A stretch of 64,000 bases of DNA, taken from assembly GCF_034190915.1 (NCBI RefSeq), contig NW_026947485.1, positions 133,068,337 through 133,132,336 on the forward strand. The letters are read 5' to 3'. Positions 23,521 to 36,112 of this stretch are shown here, piece by piece; position 1 is the first letter of the stretch; each line of letters starts with the position of its first letter. The stretch is from Cavia porcellus. Lineage: Eukaryota > Chordata > Mammalia > Rodentia > Caviidae. The notes under the pieces were generated by a model. The model did not search any database. It was not told the DNA's origin and saw nothing but the letters and a program-made list of their open reading frames with translations. The translations under genes were made by a program, and so were the position numbers.

Positions 23521-25892
23521 AGTGCATGATGCCTTCCAGAAAACCTCTTGGAACTGAAGTCAACAACAGGATTCATGCAACGTCTTCCTGCAATGCTTCC
23601 TACTGCAAATGCAAGACATGGTGCCGAAGCACAAGATCACAATCCTAGGGTAACGTGGAAACAGAATGCACTGTGCTCCAGTGATATAGCTTGGCTCCTA
23701 AAAGGCATCTAGCCTGAGACGGATGACTTCAAATCTCTCAGCAGCACCCCTTAGACATGATCTCTCTTCCTTCAACTTTGCATAATAGGCTTCATGTTAG
23801 CAATCAAGAGCAGAGGAACATGAGGCTGTCACAGCACATGGATAGAAAAGGCAACACCTTTTTAGGACTATCCGGAAGACTCCTGGTTGATGAGTAAGCC
23901 TCCCACTTTCACGTGAAGGTCAGCTACAGGTAAAACCTTTGACAGGACAAAGACTCCTTACCCATTATCTTTTAATGTAAGGAGTCTAAAATATTATTCA
24001 GCTTATGAAATATGTGTTACAGTCAGTGAATAAAGTGCACTCTGTGGCAGAGCTTAACATTTTCATATTACGTAGTTAACATAAATTTCTATCATAGGAA
24101 AATGTTACTATCATGAAGAGAATGACTATGCCTAAACATTTTCTTCTTTTCACTTAAGTATTACCATTTGTATGAAAATAAGATAGCTAGTGTTAGTAAT
24201 AATCACTTAGGATCTTATCTAAGCATAAATGTTGTTAGAAGAAAATTTCATTCAGCAGGTACAATTTTTAGCATCTGTCTCTACCATATAACAGTTACTA
24301 TGTATGATATGGACATATATGCATAAATATTATACTATTTATTTTCTCATGAAGGCAGTATCTTCTAGGGTAAAAATGTTACATAAACAACTGCTGTATT
24401 GTCATTGGTTATAGTATGGTAGTTCTTGATTTGAGTGTTTAAATCCGGGGTGAATTTAATTAGAAGAAAAAACACATTGTGTGTTGCATGGAGTGGGCCA
24501 ATCTGTGTAGCCTTGTAATATAACTGAGTATGGAAATGTGTTCAGGTGGTATGGCTGGGGTAGTTTATGTGGCTGTGTAACAGGATTCAATATGGCAGTG
24601 TATTCAGACAGCAGTGATGATATCCAAAGTAAAAGAGGTATCAGGGTATGAGTTCTCAGGGGTCAGGGTAACCACCTGAGACCAGGTCACAGAGAGAGTC
24701 TTTAGCCACTGCTGGCATGCAGAGTCATCTTAGAAGTATCTAAGCACTTTGAAAAGAGCATCTATGCAGTATGTGACAATCGACAAGAATATAGTTAAAC
24801 TGAAGACAAAGAAACAAAATGATTGAACCAATAAAGTAGCTTAGGTACTGAAGTATTGTCCACTATAATTATTTGCATCATCAATATGATTTAGACTGTT
24901 CTTCACGCATTGGGAAGCCATAGCATTGTTAAATCAATTTGACTAAATTGAAATTAGTCAAAATTTCAAAGGTCAGTCACATTAGCTCTATTACCAAACC
25001 ACGTAGACAACAATTTCAAGAAAATTATTGTAGACAATGATTTCAATTCTCTGTAAAAAGAAAAATAACTGTCCTTTGGGTTTAAAATACCATCTGGATC
25101 ATTTCAAGTTTGCCAAGCACCAAACATATCACTAAAAAATCTGAAATCTGAAATACGTAAACAAAAATCTTTAAAGAGATTTCAAAACTTTAAAAAAGAA
25201 TTCATTTCTGGATAGCAGGTTGATATTTTTCCAACAGCACCTGCATTTTCTTAGATTAAAATGCCATATGACTTCCTAGAAGGGATATTGTGAAGATCAA
25301 CCTGATTTGTGTTTTAAAGCTGAGCTCTTCCAAGCATGCAGCTCTATGAGGAGTACAAAGTGTAACACTAGCGTCTGACCACCCAATCATCTGAATCCCA
25401 ACTCTATGAGCCATCAGAGTAAGGCAGACCCAGATTCCTTTCTAAGGTCTTACTATATGCAGTAGATGGAGGAAATTTTTCAGTAGAGACTTGGAGTTAG
25501 TAATTCTTGAACTGTTGAGCAGAAGACGGGATGGGAAGTAAAAAGATTTAAGATGTGGCATGTACATATACCAGATATCCACAATGAATGTAAATGTTAT
25601 CTGCCATAAATATGATCTAAAATAATATTGACAATAATAATAATAAAAACAAAGAAATGGATTCTAGAGATAGAGGGAAGGAGGTAAATGGGAATAGGAA
25701 TGATACAAAATCAAGATATGTTACATACATGTTCTAACATCCTAATAGAAATGTATACTTCTTGTAGAGAAAATATGCACTAATGAAATATAATTAAATA
25801 AATAAAAATGACCTATTAATTTAAAAATATGTTAACTGGCTACATCCATGGTGTTTCTAGGTCTGAGGAAACATATTTCTAAGCACAGAAAT
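23521..25892. other. No recognised gene or repeat
   Basis: AT-rich. 25560-25805 ends in an 'aattaaataaataaaaatga' block that may be another old L1 3' UTR, but I cannot confirm it. Confidence 0.4.
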
Positions 25893-26062
25893 AGATATGT
25901 CCACTTTGTATGCTTTGATTTTGTAACTTGAACAGCTATTTCTAAGATGACAATATGTAATCTGTTAGCTAGTGATTTCCTACTGTTTGTTTTTTCTGAG
26001 ATTCTGTATAACTTGTACCCTTTTTTTCCTTTTCTCCTTAAATACAATTTAAAAAAAGAAAA
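25893..26062 (+). mobile_element. 5'-truncated LINE-1 3' end
   Basis: It matches the terminal part of the large sense L1 (35855-36060) block by block: 'tgtccactttgtatgctttg', 'atatgtaatctgttagct', 'gtgatttcctactgttt', 'ataacttgtaccc', and the terminal A-run near 26052. Only about 170 bases are present. I could not find convincing target-site duplications. Confidence 0.85.
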
Positions 26063-26143
26063 GAACATTCTCTTCTGCAAACATATATTAATAAAAATAA
26101 GGTTAAAAATTGTAAGTACTTTGGCACCTAGGTTGTGTTAGTG

Positions 26144-26180
26144 ATACATATACATATATATATATGTATATATGTATATA
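26144..26180. repeat. (TA/CATA)n microsatellite
   Basis: Alternating ta with gtata and cata interruptions. Confidence 0.9.
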
Positions 26181-28349
26181 AAATTCTTCATTATAAGTGA
26201 CATAGTCACATTCCATGATGATATAAATGGATGTGAATTTCAGTGCAAATAACTGTTATACTGACAAGTATGGGTTGTGCTAGAAGTGCTCAGTTGATGC
26301 GGTAAGCCTAGGTGGCTGAGGCTATTGTTCTTTGTCTTGTTCTTTAGATGATGCATTACACAGATTTTATTGCCAGGCCTTGGCTATCTCAGACAATTTC
26401 AGTAAACACTTAACATAGGACATCTCAGGAAATCTATAGTAAGTTTCCCAAAAGTACTAGTTACACAGGCTTAGAAGCACATCTTCCCAGGAGGAAATGG
26501 CCCCTGGGTGGTAGCTATCGATGGATTTGGATGAATCATTGTGTCTCTAAGTGAGTAGAATGATACTCACATATAATTTCCAAATTGTAGTTTTTATCCA
26601 GACACCAGACATCAGATGGTGAACCCAGTTGGCCAATGATACCAACTGTTCTGTGTTCCATTGGGAGAGTTTGCTGAAAAGTGTCAGGCATATGATAGAG
26701 TTCACGGGAATTTAAAAAAAAATAACACAAAGACAGATAAATATGTATATGTTGCCATGGCTGAGAGAGAAAGGTTTTGGTTCACTCATAAAAGACTGCT
26801 GACATTGTCTAAGGTGTTCCTGTTGATTATCTTGCTCATTTTCCTGCAGCATCCTGTCTTAGTATCAAATCTTTGTAATGAACCATGCTTACACAGAAGG
26901 AGCATGCACACAGTGTGTACAAGGATGGAGATGTTGTGATTGGGGGACATTTCTCCCTTTTCATTTATATATGCTACACTAGTATCTCACAGATACAGCC
27001 TCTGAAGGATTCCTTTATGTTCCCATAAGTGTATTTTTATGTATTTTTGTTTATTTTTGGCTATCAGGAAGGATAGTGCGTAAGCTTCTCTGGTTGATTA
27101 CATCCATATTGACTCTATTATGCTGCCCTGTTCTTCCCATCCATTGATATAAAATATCTTCCAGGAATTATTGTGAATTTCCCAGTAAGCTTTCTCAGCT
27201 TTGTAAACTCAAAAAGCAAATGCTTATATATTTAGCCTAATGTTTGCTGTCCTGGATGCTGTTACATTAGTCTATTTTCCCCTCCCAAGTGAACCGCCAT
27301 TGTTTAACACAGTGACTATTCTGCAGAATGAGAGTCCAACACATTGTGCTGAATTCAGTGTCAAGCTGCTATCATAAAACACGCTCTGTGTGCAAATCAG
27401 TGACTTTTAATTTTCTTTAATTATGCATCTAATAATATCTTGTATCCTTCCAAGTATCTACTGCTATTCATACAACTATTGCTAGAGGGGAATTGTACTG
27501 TGGATATTCAGTTACTTTCCCATAATGTGCACAGCATGGCTTTATGCCGAGTGTCTTCCATGACTCTTTGACCTGAAAACCAGAGCATAAATAAAGAATA
27601 ATTCATGCGTGAGTCTTTCACCTTCCGGATTGACTCTTCTTCACAAGCACATATGTCTGCCCTCTGTTCTCAAATACCATCAAATCAGTTTTGTAGCCAA
27701 ATATATAATTAATGAATAGGTTTTTACACAGGGTCAGAAGAATCTAGCTGATTCACTCTGCTCCTTGAGTGGAAAAGGATGGTACTGATGCAGTGATTCA
27801 TTGGGTCTTATCAGATGTTGAAGCTACTAGTGCTCCTGTAATTGGAAGTAAAAATGGCAGAGGATGAAATACTGACCTCTCACTTCCATAGATGGTGTCT
27901 GTATCTATCTATATTTTTAAATCATTTCTTTTTAATATCAAACAATTATCTAGACATATAACATTGACCATGTCAGCCAGTCATACAAAGGAATATTATT
28001 TCCTCAATCTTTACCTCAAGCAAGTGCCTCAAATTCATAGGTGCAAATAATGCCATGGTGCAATATTTGCACTAATTTTAATAATAGGATTGATTGTATT
28101 TCTTTTTTAGAACAGAAAATATAATAATTGTACAAAATTTCAAAAGAAGTTTACAGGAATATAACAATTGATTGTGTATTGTCTTCGAAGTATTTGCCCA
28201 TATTACAAAATATAGACATAAAAATTTCACCAAACAATATAGACACAAGCCTTTCTTTTCAATAGGCTAATAACAATTAATAATATCACTTTCTTACTGT
28301 TTTATGTATGATACATATGTATATTAATTGATAATCACATGTCACATGT
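26181..28349. other. No recognised repeat, candidate conserved sequence
   Basis: No L1, SINE or LTR signature is seen. 27210-27600 is unusually rich in intact transcription-factor-like sites (see findings). Confidence 0.4.
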
Positions 28350-29546
28350 ATTCAATTATTTATTTTTTATTTTTCTCTTCCTTATTTCTACTTTTGCCTA
28401 TCCCGGGGTCTCTTTGCTTTTGAATAGTTCCTTCCTGCATCACAATGACATTCATACATTCTTGATGCTATTTAGTTTTTCAACTGCTTACATTAGGGAC
28501 ACAGTAATGTAAGCCTGATTTACTCCACTTATGATTATGGTCTCCAGTTGCATCCATTTCTGTACAAATGCCTCAAATTTATTGTACAAAATACCACTTC
28601 TTTTTTTGGTCCATCTCTTGGTCAATGAGCATTTTGGTTGTTTCCAAAATTTATCTAACACAAAAACTGTTATGCTATAAACATAAGTGGACATATGTTG
28701 CTGTGATATGATGTTTTTATTTCTTTGGGGAAAATACCTAGTAGGGGAATAGCTGTGTTGAATGGGGCCTCTCATCCTAGTGTTTTGAGAAATCTCCATA
28801 CAGATTTACATAGTGGTTGCACAGGTCCAAATTGTCTGAGTTTTTTCTTTTATTCTTTATATGTTCAAGATAGAACTGTTTTATTTGAGGGACATTTGTC
28901 TAAAATTTTTTCCAACACTGTGAATTGTCTTATCATTGGGTTGGTGATTTCTACTGATGTGCATAAGAGTTTAATAAAATGAGTTCCATGGTGCAGATTC
29001 TTTGAAATGTTTTCCTTACTATTTTGGTTTTGCTTATGAAGTATCTAACTAACACTATGTTTTCAAGATTTTTACCTATTTGTCTTCCAGCAGATTTAGT
29101 GTTTCTGTTTTAATATTTAGATCTTTGACCTATTTTGACTTTAGTTTAGTGCATGGTGGTGGACATCAGTCTAATTTTATTCTTCAGCATGAAGAGAGCC
29201 AAATTTTCTATTACAGTTTATTAAAGAGGCTATCATTCTTACAGTGAGTATATAGGCTGTTTTGTTCAAGCTAACATGACTGAGTATGTTTGGAGTTGTG
29301 TGTGCATTTTGTAATCTGTTCTGGATTTCAGTTTTTTTTTTTTTTTTGTCAGTACCATGTTTATCATACCACAATAGCTTTGCAGTATAATTTCATGTCC
29401 AGAATTGTAATGCCTTCTGCCTTGCCATTGTTGCTCAGGATTTCCTATGATATTCTACTTCTCTTCCGATTCCAGATGAATCTTAGGAATGTCTTCTCTA
29501 ATTCTCTGAGGTATGTTAATGCTACATTGATCAGAATTGCATTAAA
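28350..29546 (-). mobile_element. Antisense LINE-1, 3' part (3' UTR and ORF2 C-terminus)
   Basis: The minus strand reads as decayed L1 ORF2 C-terminus. The frame 28488-28799 includes a 'FWKQPKCS' stretch corresponding to the conserved '[13 protein letters not shown]' of the sense L1, and the C-terminal block upstream is also present. It is cut at 29546/29557 by the sense L1 and resumes at 36124. The 3' end near 28350 is T-rich on the plus strand, as expected for a reversed A-tail. Confidence 0.88.
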
Positions 29547-29557
29547 TCTGTGTAACA
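29547..29557. repeat. Target-site duplication, 5' copy
   Basis: 'tctgtgtaaca', identical to 36113-36123. The host L1 sequence is continuous if one copy and everything between is removed. The three preceding A bases may also be part of the duplication. Confidence 0.85.
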
Positions 29558-29963
29558 GGTGGATATCTCAGCAAGCAGGCGAACATTGCAGGTTCCAGAG
29601 GTCCTGTGGCCTGCAATAAGTGCTCAGTGCACTCTGCCTTAAGCCCAGACTGTTCTGGACACTCCAGGCTTCCAGGTGTGGTGAAGTGCATAAGTGGGTT
29701 TGAGGCATCTGCATCTTCCTCCCCATTCTGGCTGTGCTTGGAGAACTGTGGAGCTTCCAGCAAGCAAGTGGGCACACAGTGTCCCTGGAACTTATCTGGA
29801 ACTACAGAGTTCTAAGCAGGCAGAAAAGGGCCACTGGCTCTAGAGACTCAGTGGCTTATGGGAACTGGGTGCCAAGTCCCAGGAGCTGTGAACATAGAAG
29901 TGGATTTCCAACAGACCCTGAGGAAGCTTTCAAATAACACTTGAAACACAGAAATACAGGAAA
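29558..29963 (+). promoter_or_regulatory. LINE-1 5' region
   Basis: 406 bp between the target-site duplication and the ORF1 start. It is clearly richer in G/C than its surroundings, as L1 5' UTRs are. L1 5' UTRs carry an internal promoter in the family; whether this one is complete or truncated cannot be decided without a consensus. Overlapping short frames on both strands are chance. Confidence 0.6.
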
Positions 29964-31009
29964 ATGACAAAACGAAAAACCAAATTAAAACCTCAAACCT
30001 CCAGCCCATCTCAAGAAACCCTAAGAGCGATGTATATAGAAGAAAATATATGCCACTCACCTCAAATATCAGACATAATAGCTACTGAAATTAACAAGCA
30101 ACTCCACGAATTTAAAGGAATTAAAACACGAAATAATCTCCCAGTTAAAAGAAGAAATGATAAAAGAAATGAAGAGATTATGAATATATCTAAAGAAAAC
30201 ACAGTTTAAAAAATTGGAGGAGCTAAACAAAAAGATAGAATCCCTAGATGAGCAATATAAGAAACAAACAGAATACATAATGTAGATGCAAAGAGATATA
30301 CAGGAAATCAAAAACTCCACTGAAAGTTGTAAAAACTGCTTCAATGAAACTGAAGATAGAATTTCAGACCTTGAGGACAGGATTGCAACTAGTGAACAGG
30401 AAAGGAAAGATCTTTTAAGAATAACAAGGAATCAGGAAGAAACAATTCAATAACTGCAAGATGATGCAAATAAAATACCATAAGATTGATAGGGATTAAT
30501 GAAAAAGAAGGGGACAACATAAAGGATGTCAAGAGGATATTTAGAGAAGTAATAGCTGAAAATTTCCCAAGCATGAGATCAGAAACCGACATCAGGATCA
30601 GTGAAGCATATAGAACTCCAAATACTCATAACCAAAATAAAACCACACCCAGACATATAATAATCACCATCCCAGAAATCCAACACAAGAATAGATTATT
30701 AAAAGCTGTCAGAGAAAAAGACAGGTCACTTATAAAGGAAAACCTATCAGAATCACAGCAGACTTCTCAGCACAAACAATAAAGTCAAGAAGAGCATGCA
30801 GTGAAGTAGTTCAGATCCTAAAGCAAAATGATTTCCAACCTCGACTGATGTACCCTGAAAAACTATCATTCGAAATTGATGGTGAAATACGATACTTCCA
30901 CGACAAAGAACAGCTAAAGAACTTCATGAATACCAAGCTAACCCTGCAAAAAAATATTGAGAGACAGTTTAGATACACAAAGGAAAAAACCAATAAGCAA
31001 AGCAGATAA
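29964..31009 (+). pseudogene. LINE-1 ORF1 remnant (RNA-binding chaperone)
   Basis: ORF1p is the trimeric RNA-binding protein that coats L1 RNA in the ribonucleoprotein. The start at 29964 follows the 5' region and gives an N-terminal segment of 81 codons rich in K, E and N (the coiled-coil part in the family), closed by TAA at 30207. Further stops follow (for example near 30281 and 30449). The RRM/C-terminal part is recognisable in another frame at 30486-30782 ('SEAYRTPNTHNQNKTTPRHI'), and the final 'FQPRLMYPEKLSF' block lies at about 30833-30870, ending with TAA at 31007. The span of about 349 codons is normal for ORF1p. It cannot encode a whole protein. Confidence 0.9.
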
Positions 31010-31053
31010 TTAAACAGATCAGAAAGATAAAGATACAATAGCAGAGAGATACC

Positions 31054-34000
31054 GTGTCAAAAATAAACCAGCATTTAACAGTTATAACCATTAATGTAAA
31101 TGGTCTCAATGCACCAATCAAAAGAAACAGACTACCAGAATGTATCAAGAAACAAAATCCAACCATATGCTGTTTACAGGAAACCCATCTAACCCAGAAG
31201 GATACTCACAGACTGAAAGTCAAAGGATGGAAAACAATACTTCATGCAGCAGGAATCCAAAAAAAAGCAGGAGTAGCCATTCTGTTTGCAGACAACATGA
31301 ACTTTAAACCAACAATGACCATAAAGGACAGAGAAGGTCACTACATACTGGTTAGGGGAAAACTCCAAGAGAAAGAGATAACTACCTTAAATATATATGC
31401 ACCAAACTCCAGAGCACCCAGTTATATAAAACAACTATTAACAGAAATGAAAACTCAAATTATCAGTAACACAACTGTAACAGGAGACCTTAATATGCCA
31501 TTGACACCAAGGGACAGATCAACCAGAGAGAAAATGAGCAAAGAAATAACAGAACTGAATCACACCTGCGAACAAATGGATTTGATAGATATATACAGAA
31601 TGTTCCACCCAAAAACATCAGAATACACATTCTTATCAGCAGTACGTAGATCATTCTCTAAAATAGACCATATATTAGCTCACAGAACATATTTAAACAA
31701 ATGCAAAAGAGTTGAAATCATCCCTTGCATGTTATCAGATCATAGCACTCTGAAATTAGAAATTAATGATAAAAGATACTGCAAAAATCACACAAACACA
31801 TCGAAATAACATTGAATAACACACTCCTGAGTAATCAGTGGGTCACAGAGGAAATTACAAAAGAAATTAAGCAATACCTACAAACAAATGAAAATACAGA
31901 TACAACTTACTGGAATCTGTGGGATGCAATGAAAGCCGTCCTGAGAGGAAAATTTATTGCACTAAGTTCCCACATCAGGAAAACAGAATGAATACAAATA
32001 AATAACCTGATGCTACAACTCAAACAGCTAGAAAAAGAAGAGCAAGTCAAGCCCAAAGCCAAAACAAGAGAGGAAGTTATAAAAATCAGAGCAGAAATCA
32101 ATGCAATAGAGACTAAGAAAACAATCCAAAGAATCAACGAATCAAAGAGTTGGTTCTTTGAAAGAATAAATAGAATCGATAAGCCCCTAGCCAACCTTAT
32201 TTAAAAAAGGGAAGAAAAAGCTCAAATTCATGCAAAAGAAATAAAAAAGGGGAAATCACTACAGACTCTACAGAAATACAGATCATCAACACCTATTTCG
32301 AAAACCTCTACACTCAAAGGTTTGATAATACCGGAGAAATAGACAGATTCTTAGAAACATATGAAGTACCAAAGCTAGATAAAGAGGATGTAAAACTGCT
32401 GAATAACCCAATCTCTGTTAATGAAATTGAAAATGTGATTAAGTCCTTATCTACAAAGAAGAGCCCAGGCCCAGAAGGATTCACTGCAGAATTCTACAAG
32501 AAATACAAGAAATACAAAGAAATACAAGAAATACAAAGAAGTCCTAATGCTGACACTCCTCAAAATATTCAATGAAATTGAAAGGGAAGCAATCCTTCCT
32601 AAGTCATTCCTGGAAGCAAATGTTACTCTAGTATCAAAACCTGAGAAAGACCCAACTAAAAAAGAGAACTATAGACCAATCTCCCTAATGAACACAGATG
32701 CAAAAATCCTCAATAAAATTTTGGCAAATACGATGCAGCAAATCATCAAGAAGATTATACACCATGATCAAGTGGGATTCATCCCAGGAATGCAGGGATG
32801 GTTCAACATACGTAAATCAATAAATGTAATCCACCATATCAATAAAGCCAAAAGTAAGAATCACATGATCATTCTATAGATGCAGAAAAAGCCTTTGATA
32901 AGGTCCAACATTCATTCATGATAAGAACTTTACAGAAAATTTACAGAAAATTGGAATAGATTGTCTTTACCTCAATATAATAAGGCCATTTATGACAAAC
33001 CACCAGCCAGCATCATACTAAATGGCCAAAAATTGGAAGCCTTTACTTTAAAATCAGGCACAAGACAAGGATGTCCTTTATCACCACTCCTATTTAATAT
33101 AGTACTGGAAGTACTAGCCAGAGCAATTAGACAAGAGAGAGAAATAAAAGGAGTAAAGACAGGAAAAGAAGAAGTTAAATTATCATTGTTTGCAGATGAC
33201 ATGATACTCTACATAGAAGACCCCCTAAACTCCATTGAAAGACTCTTAGATATAATAAATAAATTCAGTAATGTAGCTGGATACAAAATCAGTACTCAGA
33301 AATCAATAGCATTCCTATACACTAACAACAAAATCACAGAGAGGGAAATAAGAGAAACCACACTCTTCACACCAGCAAGCAAAAAAATGAAGTATTTAAT
33401 AATTACTCTTACAAAAGAAGTGAAAGACCTATACAGGGAAAATTATAATACACTGAAAAAAGAAATTGAAGATAATCTCGGAAAATGAAAAGACATCCCT
33501 TGCTTTTGGATAGGAAGAACAAACATTGTGAAAATGGCCATTCTCCCGAAACTGTTATACAGTTTCAATGCAATCCCAATAAAAATACCATCAACATACC
33601 TTATAAATCTAACCAGAAGAGACCTAGAATAGCAAAGACAATTCTAAGCAGCAAAGACAAAGCAGGAGGCATAACAATCCCTGACTTGAAGTTATACTAC
33701 AAAGCAACAGTAGTAAAATCAACATGGTACTGAAATCAAAACAGAGGAGAGGATCAATGGAATAGATTAGAAGATACAACCACAACTACAAACACACTCA
33801 ACCACCTTATCTTTGATAAAGGAGCCAAACAGGTTCACTGGAACAACGACATTCCCTTTAATAAATGGTGTTGGAAAAACTGGCTCTCCATTTGTCGAAA
33901 ACTAAAGCTAGACCCATGCCTATCACCATGTACTAAATCAAAATCTAAATGGGTCAAATATCTGAATATTAAAACAGAAACAATAAATCTATTGGAAGAC

Positions 34001-34860
34001 AAATTGGGTAGAAACCTTGAAGACATAGGAGTAGGTAGAGAATTCATGAACAGGACTCAAACCGCATGGGAAATACTTCCCAGGATCAATAACTGGGACC
34101 ACTTATTAAAAAGTTTCTCCATGTCAAAAGAAATCTCCAGCATAGTGAAAAAAAAAACCCACAAACTAGGAAAATATCTTAGTGAACTGCCCCTCAGACA
34201 AAGGACTTCTGTCTAAAACATATAAAGAATTAAAAAAAACTCAGACCCCCAAAATTCAAAGATCCAATCCAAAAATGGACATCTGAGATGAATATGCACT
34301 TCTCAGATGAAGAAATACAAATGGCAAATAAATACATGAATAAATGTTCGTCGTCATTGGTCATTAGAGAAATGCAAATTAAAACCACACTGAGATTCCA
34401 TCTCACTCCTGAAAGAATGGCCAGGATCAAGAAAACCAACAACAACAAATGCTGGAGAGGCTGTGGGGAAAAAGGAACTCTCCTACACTGTTGGTGGGAG
34501 TGTAGACTGGTACAACCTTTGTGGAGGTCAGTCTGGAGATTTCTCAAGAAGCTGGGATTGGAAGTCCCATTTGTTCCAGCTATTCCACTTCTAGGCATAT
34601 TCCTAGAAGAACTGAAAGCATCATACCACAGTGATATATGTGCACCTATGTTTATAGCAGCACAATTTGTAATCGCCAGATCTTGGAAACAACCCAGGTG
34701 TCCATCAACTGAAGAATGGATAAAAAAGCTGAGGTATTTCTATACAATGGAGTATTATTCAGCTATAAAGAAGGATCACATTGAGATATTTATCAATAAA
34801 TGGGCGCAGATTGAGATACTCATAAGTGAAATAAATCAATCTCGCATGTGTGAATACTGA
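31054..34860 (+). pseudogene. LINE-1 ORF2 remnant (endonuclease and reverse transcriptase)
   Basis: ORF2p nicks target DNA and reverse transcribes L1 RNA. The span equals about 1269 codons, the normal length. The first 251 codons (31054-31809) are open and form an APE-type endonuclease. With the first codon as residue 1, N14, E43, Y115, D145, N147, T192, D205, S228, D229 and H230 all sit at the positions known in human L1. That first codon is GTG, not ATG. TAA at 31807 closes the frame. The reverse transcriptase lies in 32547-33488 with FADD at 33189-33200, the palm catalytic motif. The C-terminal 34288-34860 frame has the cysteine-rich '[18 protein letters not shown]' knuckle. Breaks include stops at 31807, 32202 and 32877, an in-place tandem expansion near 32498-32540, and a small duplication near 32930-32950. 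It is not functional. Confidence 0.95.
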
Positions 34861-36041
34861 ATAGTTTTCCTAATGTAAGTAATGATTCAAATATATAAAA
34901 GTATGTGGTAATCATGATTCCCCATTATGTGGCCTTGAAGCCTTATAAAGTTTTCACTTATTAATTGGAATGGCTTTATTCTGGGCTGCTTGATATGGAA
35001 ATATTTGAAGCTATAGTATATGAAGCTATATTCAAATATTTCAAGGAAAAAAACAGACACTATGGTAACTACTATTAAGTCAGGTTATTTGGTGGTGAAG
35101 CACTAGATTGCTGAAAAAGTCATGCTTTGACCTGTATTGTTATGTTATTATGTCCTCTTTTATCTCAATCTCTCCCTTATTCATTAAAAAATTATTTAGT
35201 TATTTTTTTATGATTTTTTAATTAAGGGGGAAAATTTTAAAAATTAGCAGGATGTATTATAGTAACTTTTTTTGATTTCCTATTAATTTGATTTGAAGTC
35301 CTGTAATAGTCCCACTATCTTGTTTTGACTGTTCCATTCGGTATGATCGTATCAAGTTTGAGGGTATAGGCCACTACTTTGAAGGCAATAAGATTCACTA
35401 TGATGCCCATTCTGATTTGACTATTATCCTCTTTTGAAGTCCTGTAATGTTTACAATGTTTAGGTTTTATTGATCTTATTCTCTACTGTTTAGTTCAACT
35501 TTATAATACCTAATGAGATAGACAGTTCTTTTTAAGGAAGCAAGAGGCATTATGGTAACCATTGTTGATAACCTTGTACTCTGTTTTTACATTATGTACT
35601 ATGTCTATCCTTGGTTTTGACTGACAGCTGTGTTTTGCCATATTTTACTTTATTCTCTTCCAAAAAAAAAGTAATAAGAACTAAGGAGTAATAAAGCCCA
35701 AAATGTGTAAATTTTGTTGTAAGAAAGAGAGGGGAAAAAAGTGCTCTAAAGGATACAACTGCAAGTGTGTTTAGGGGTGTTAAATAGCTGACCATATTAA
35801 TGTTTTTGGTTGGATCATTGAACACAACTGTTTGCAGTCTCACTGTTTGAATGTCCACTTTGTATGCTTTGATACTGTGACTTGAGCAACCATCTCTAAG
35901 CTGGTAATGTGTAATCTATTAACTGGTGATTTCTTACTGTTTTTTTGTTTTGTTTTGTTTTGTTTTGTTTTGTTCTGTATTACTTGTACCCTTACACCGC
36001 TTTGTTTTGTTTTGTTTTGTTTTTCTCTCTTTTTCCTTTTA
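34861..36041 (+). other. LINE-1 3' UTR
   Basis: About 1.2 kb, longer than a human L1 3' UTR. The last ~450 bases are shared with the truncated copies at 14222-14605 (antisense) and 25893-26062. It contains two (TTTTG)n tracts near its end. Confidence 0.8.
35941..36022. repeat. Two (TTTTG)n tracts in the L1 3' UTR
   Basis: 35941-35973 and 36001-36022. The other L1 tails have only T-rich sequence here, so the pentamer expanded in this copy or its source. Confidence 0.9.
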
Positions 36042-36047
36042 AATAAA
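36042..36047 (+). terminator. LINE-1 polyadenylation signal
   Basis: AATAAA immediately before the element's terminal A-run at 36052-36063. Confidence 0.85.
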
Positions 36048-36063
36048 ATTTAAAAAAAAGAAA

Positions 36064-36112
36064 GGCTGATGTAAGAGGGTAAGCAGGAATTTCAGAATTA
36101 CTATGAAAAAAC
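36064..36112 (+). other. Candidate L1 3' transduction with second A-run
   Basis: 42 bases of non-L1, non-host sequence after the L1 A-run, ending in 'atgaaaaaac' directly before the 3' target-site duplication. This is the structure left when an L1 transcript reads past its own signal and the extended RNA is inserted. No canonical AATAAA is visible inside it. Confidence 0.55.

Larger units (their letters stand above)
29558..36063 (+). mobile_element. Near-complete LINE-1, sense, inactive
   Basis: In order: a 5' region (29558-29963), an ORF1 remnant (29964-31009), a short spacer, an ORF2 remnant (31054-34860), a 1.2-kb 3' UTR, AATAAA at 36042-36047 and an A-run at 36052-36063. About 6.5 kb in all, the normal size of an L1. 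It is inserted into an older antisense L1 (28350-38375) with an 11-bp duplication. The 14222 and 25893 copies share its 3' UTR, so it belongs to a lineage that was active in this genome. Both ORFs carry stops and frameshifts. Confidence 0.95.

Noticed and set aside
36064..36112. Host L1 sequence between the L1 tail and the duplication
   Set aside because: The host L1 is continuous without it, so it belongs to the insertion.
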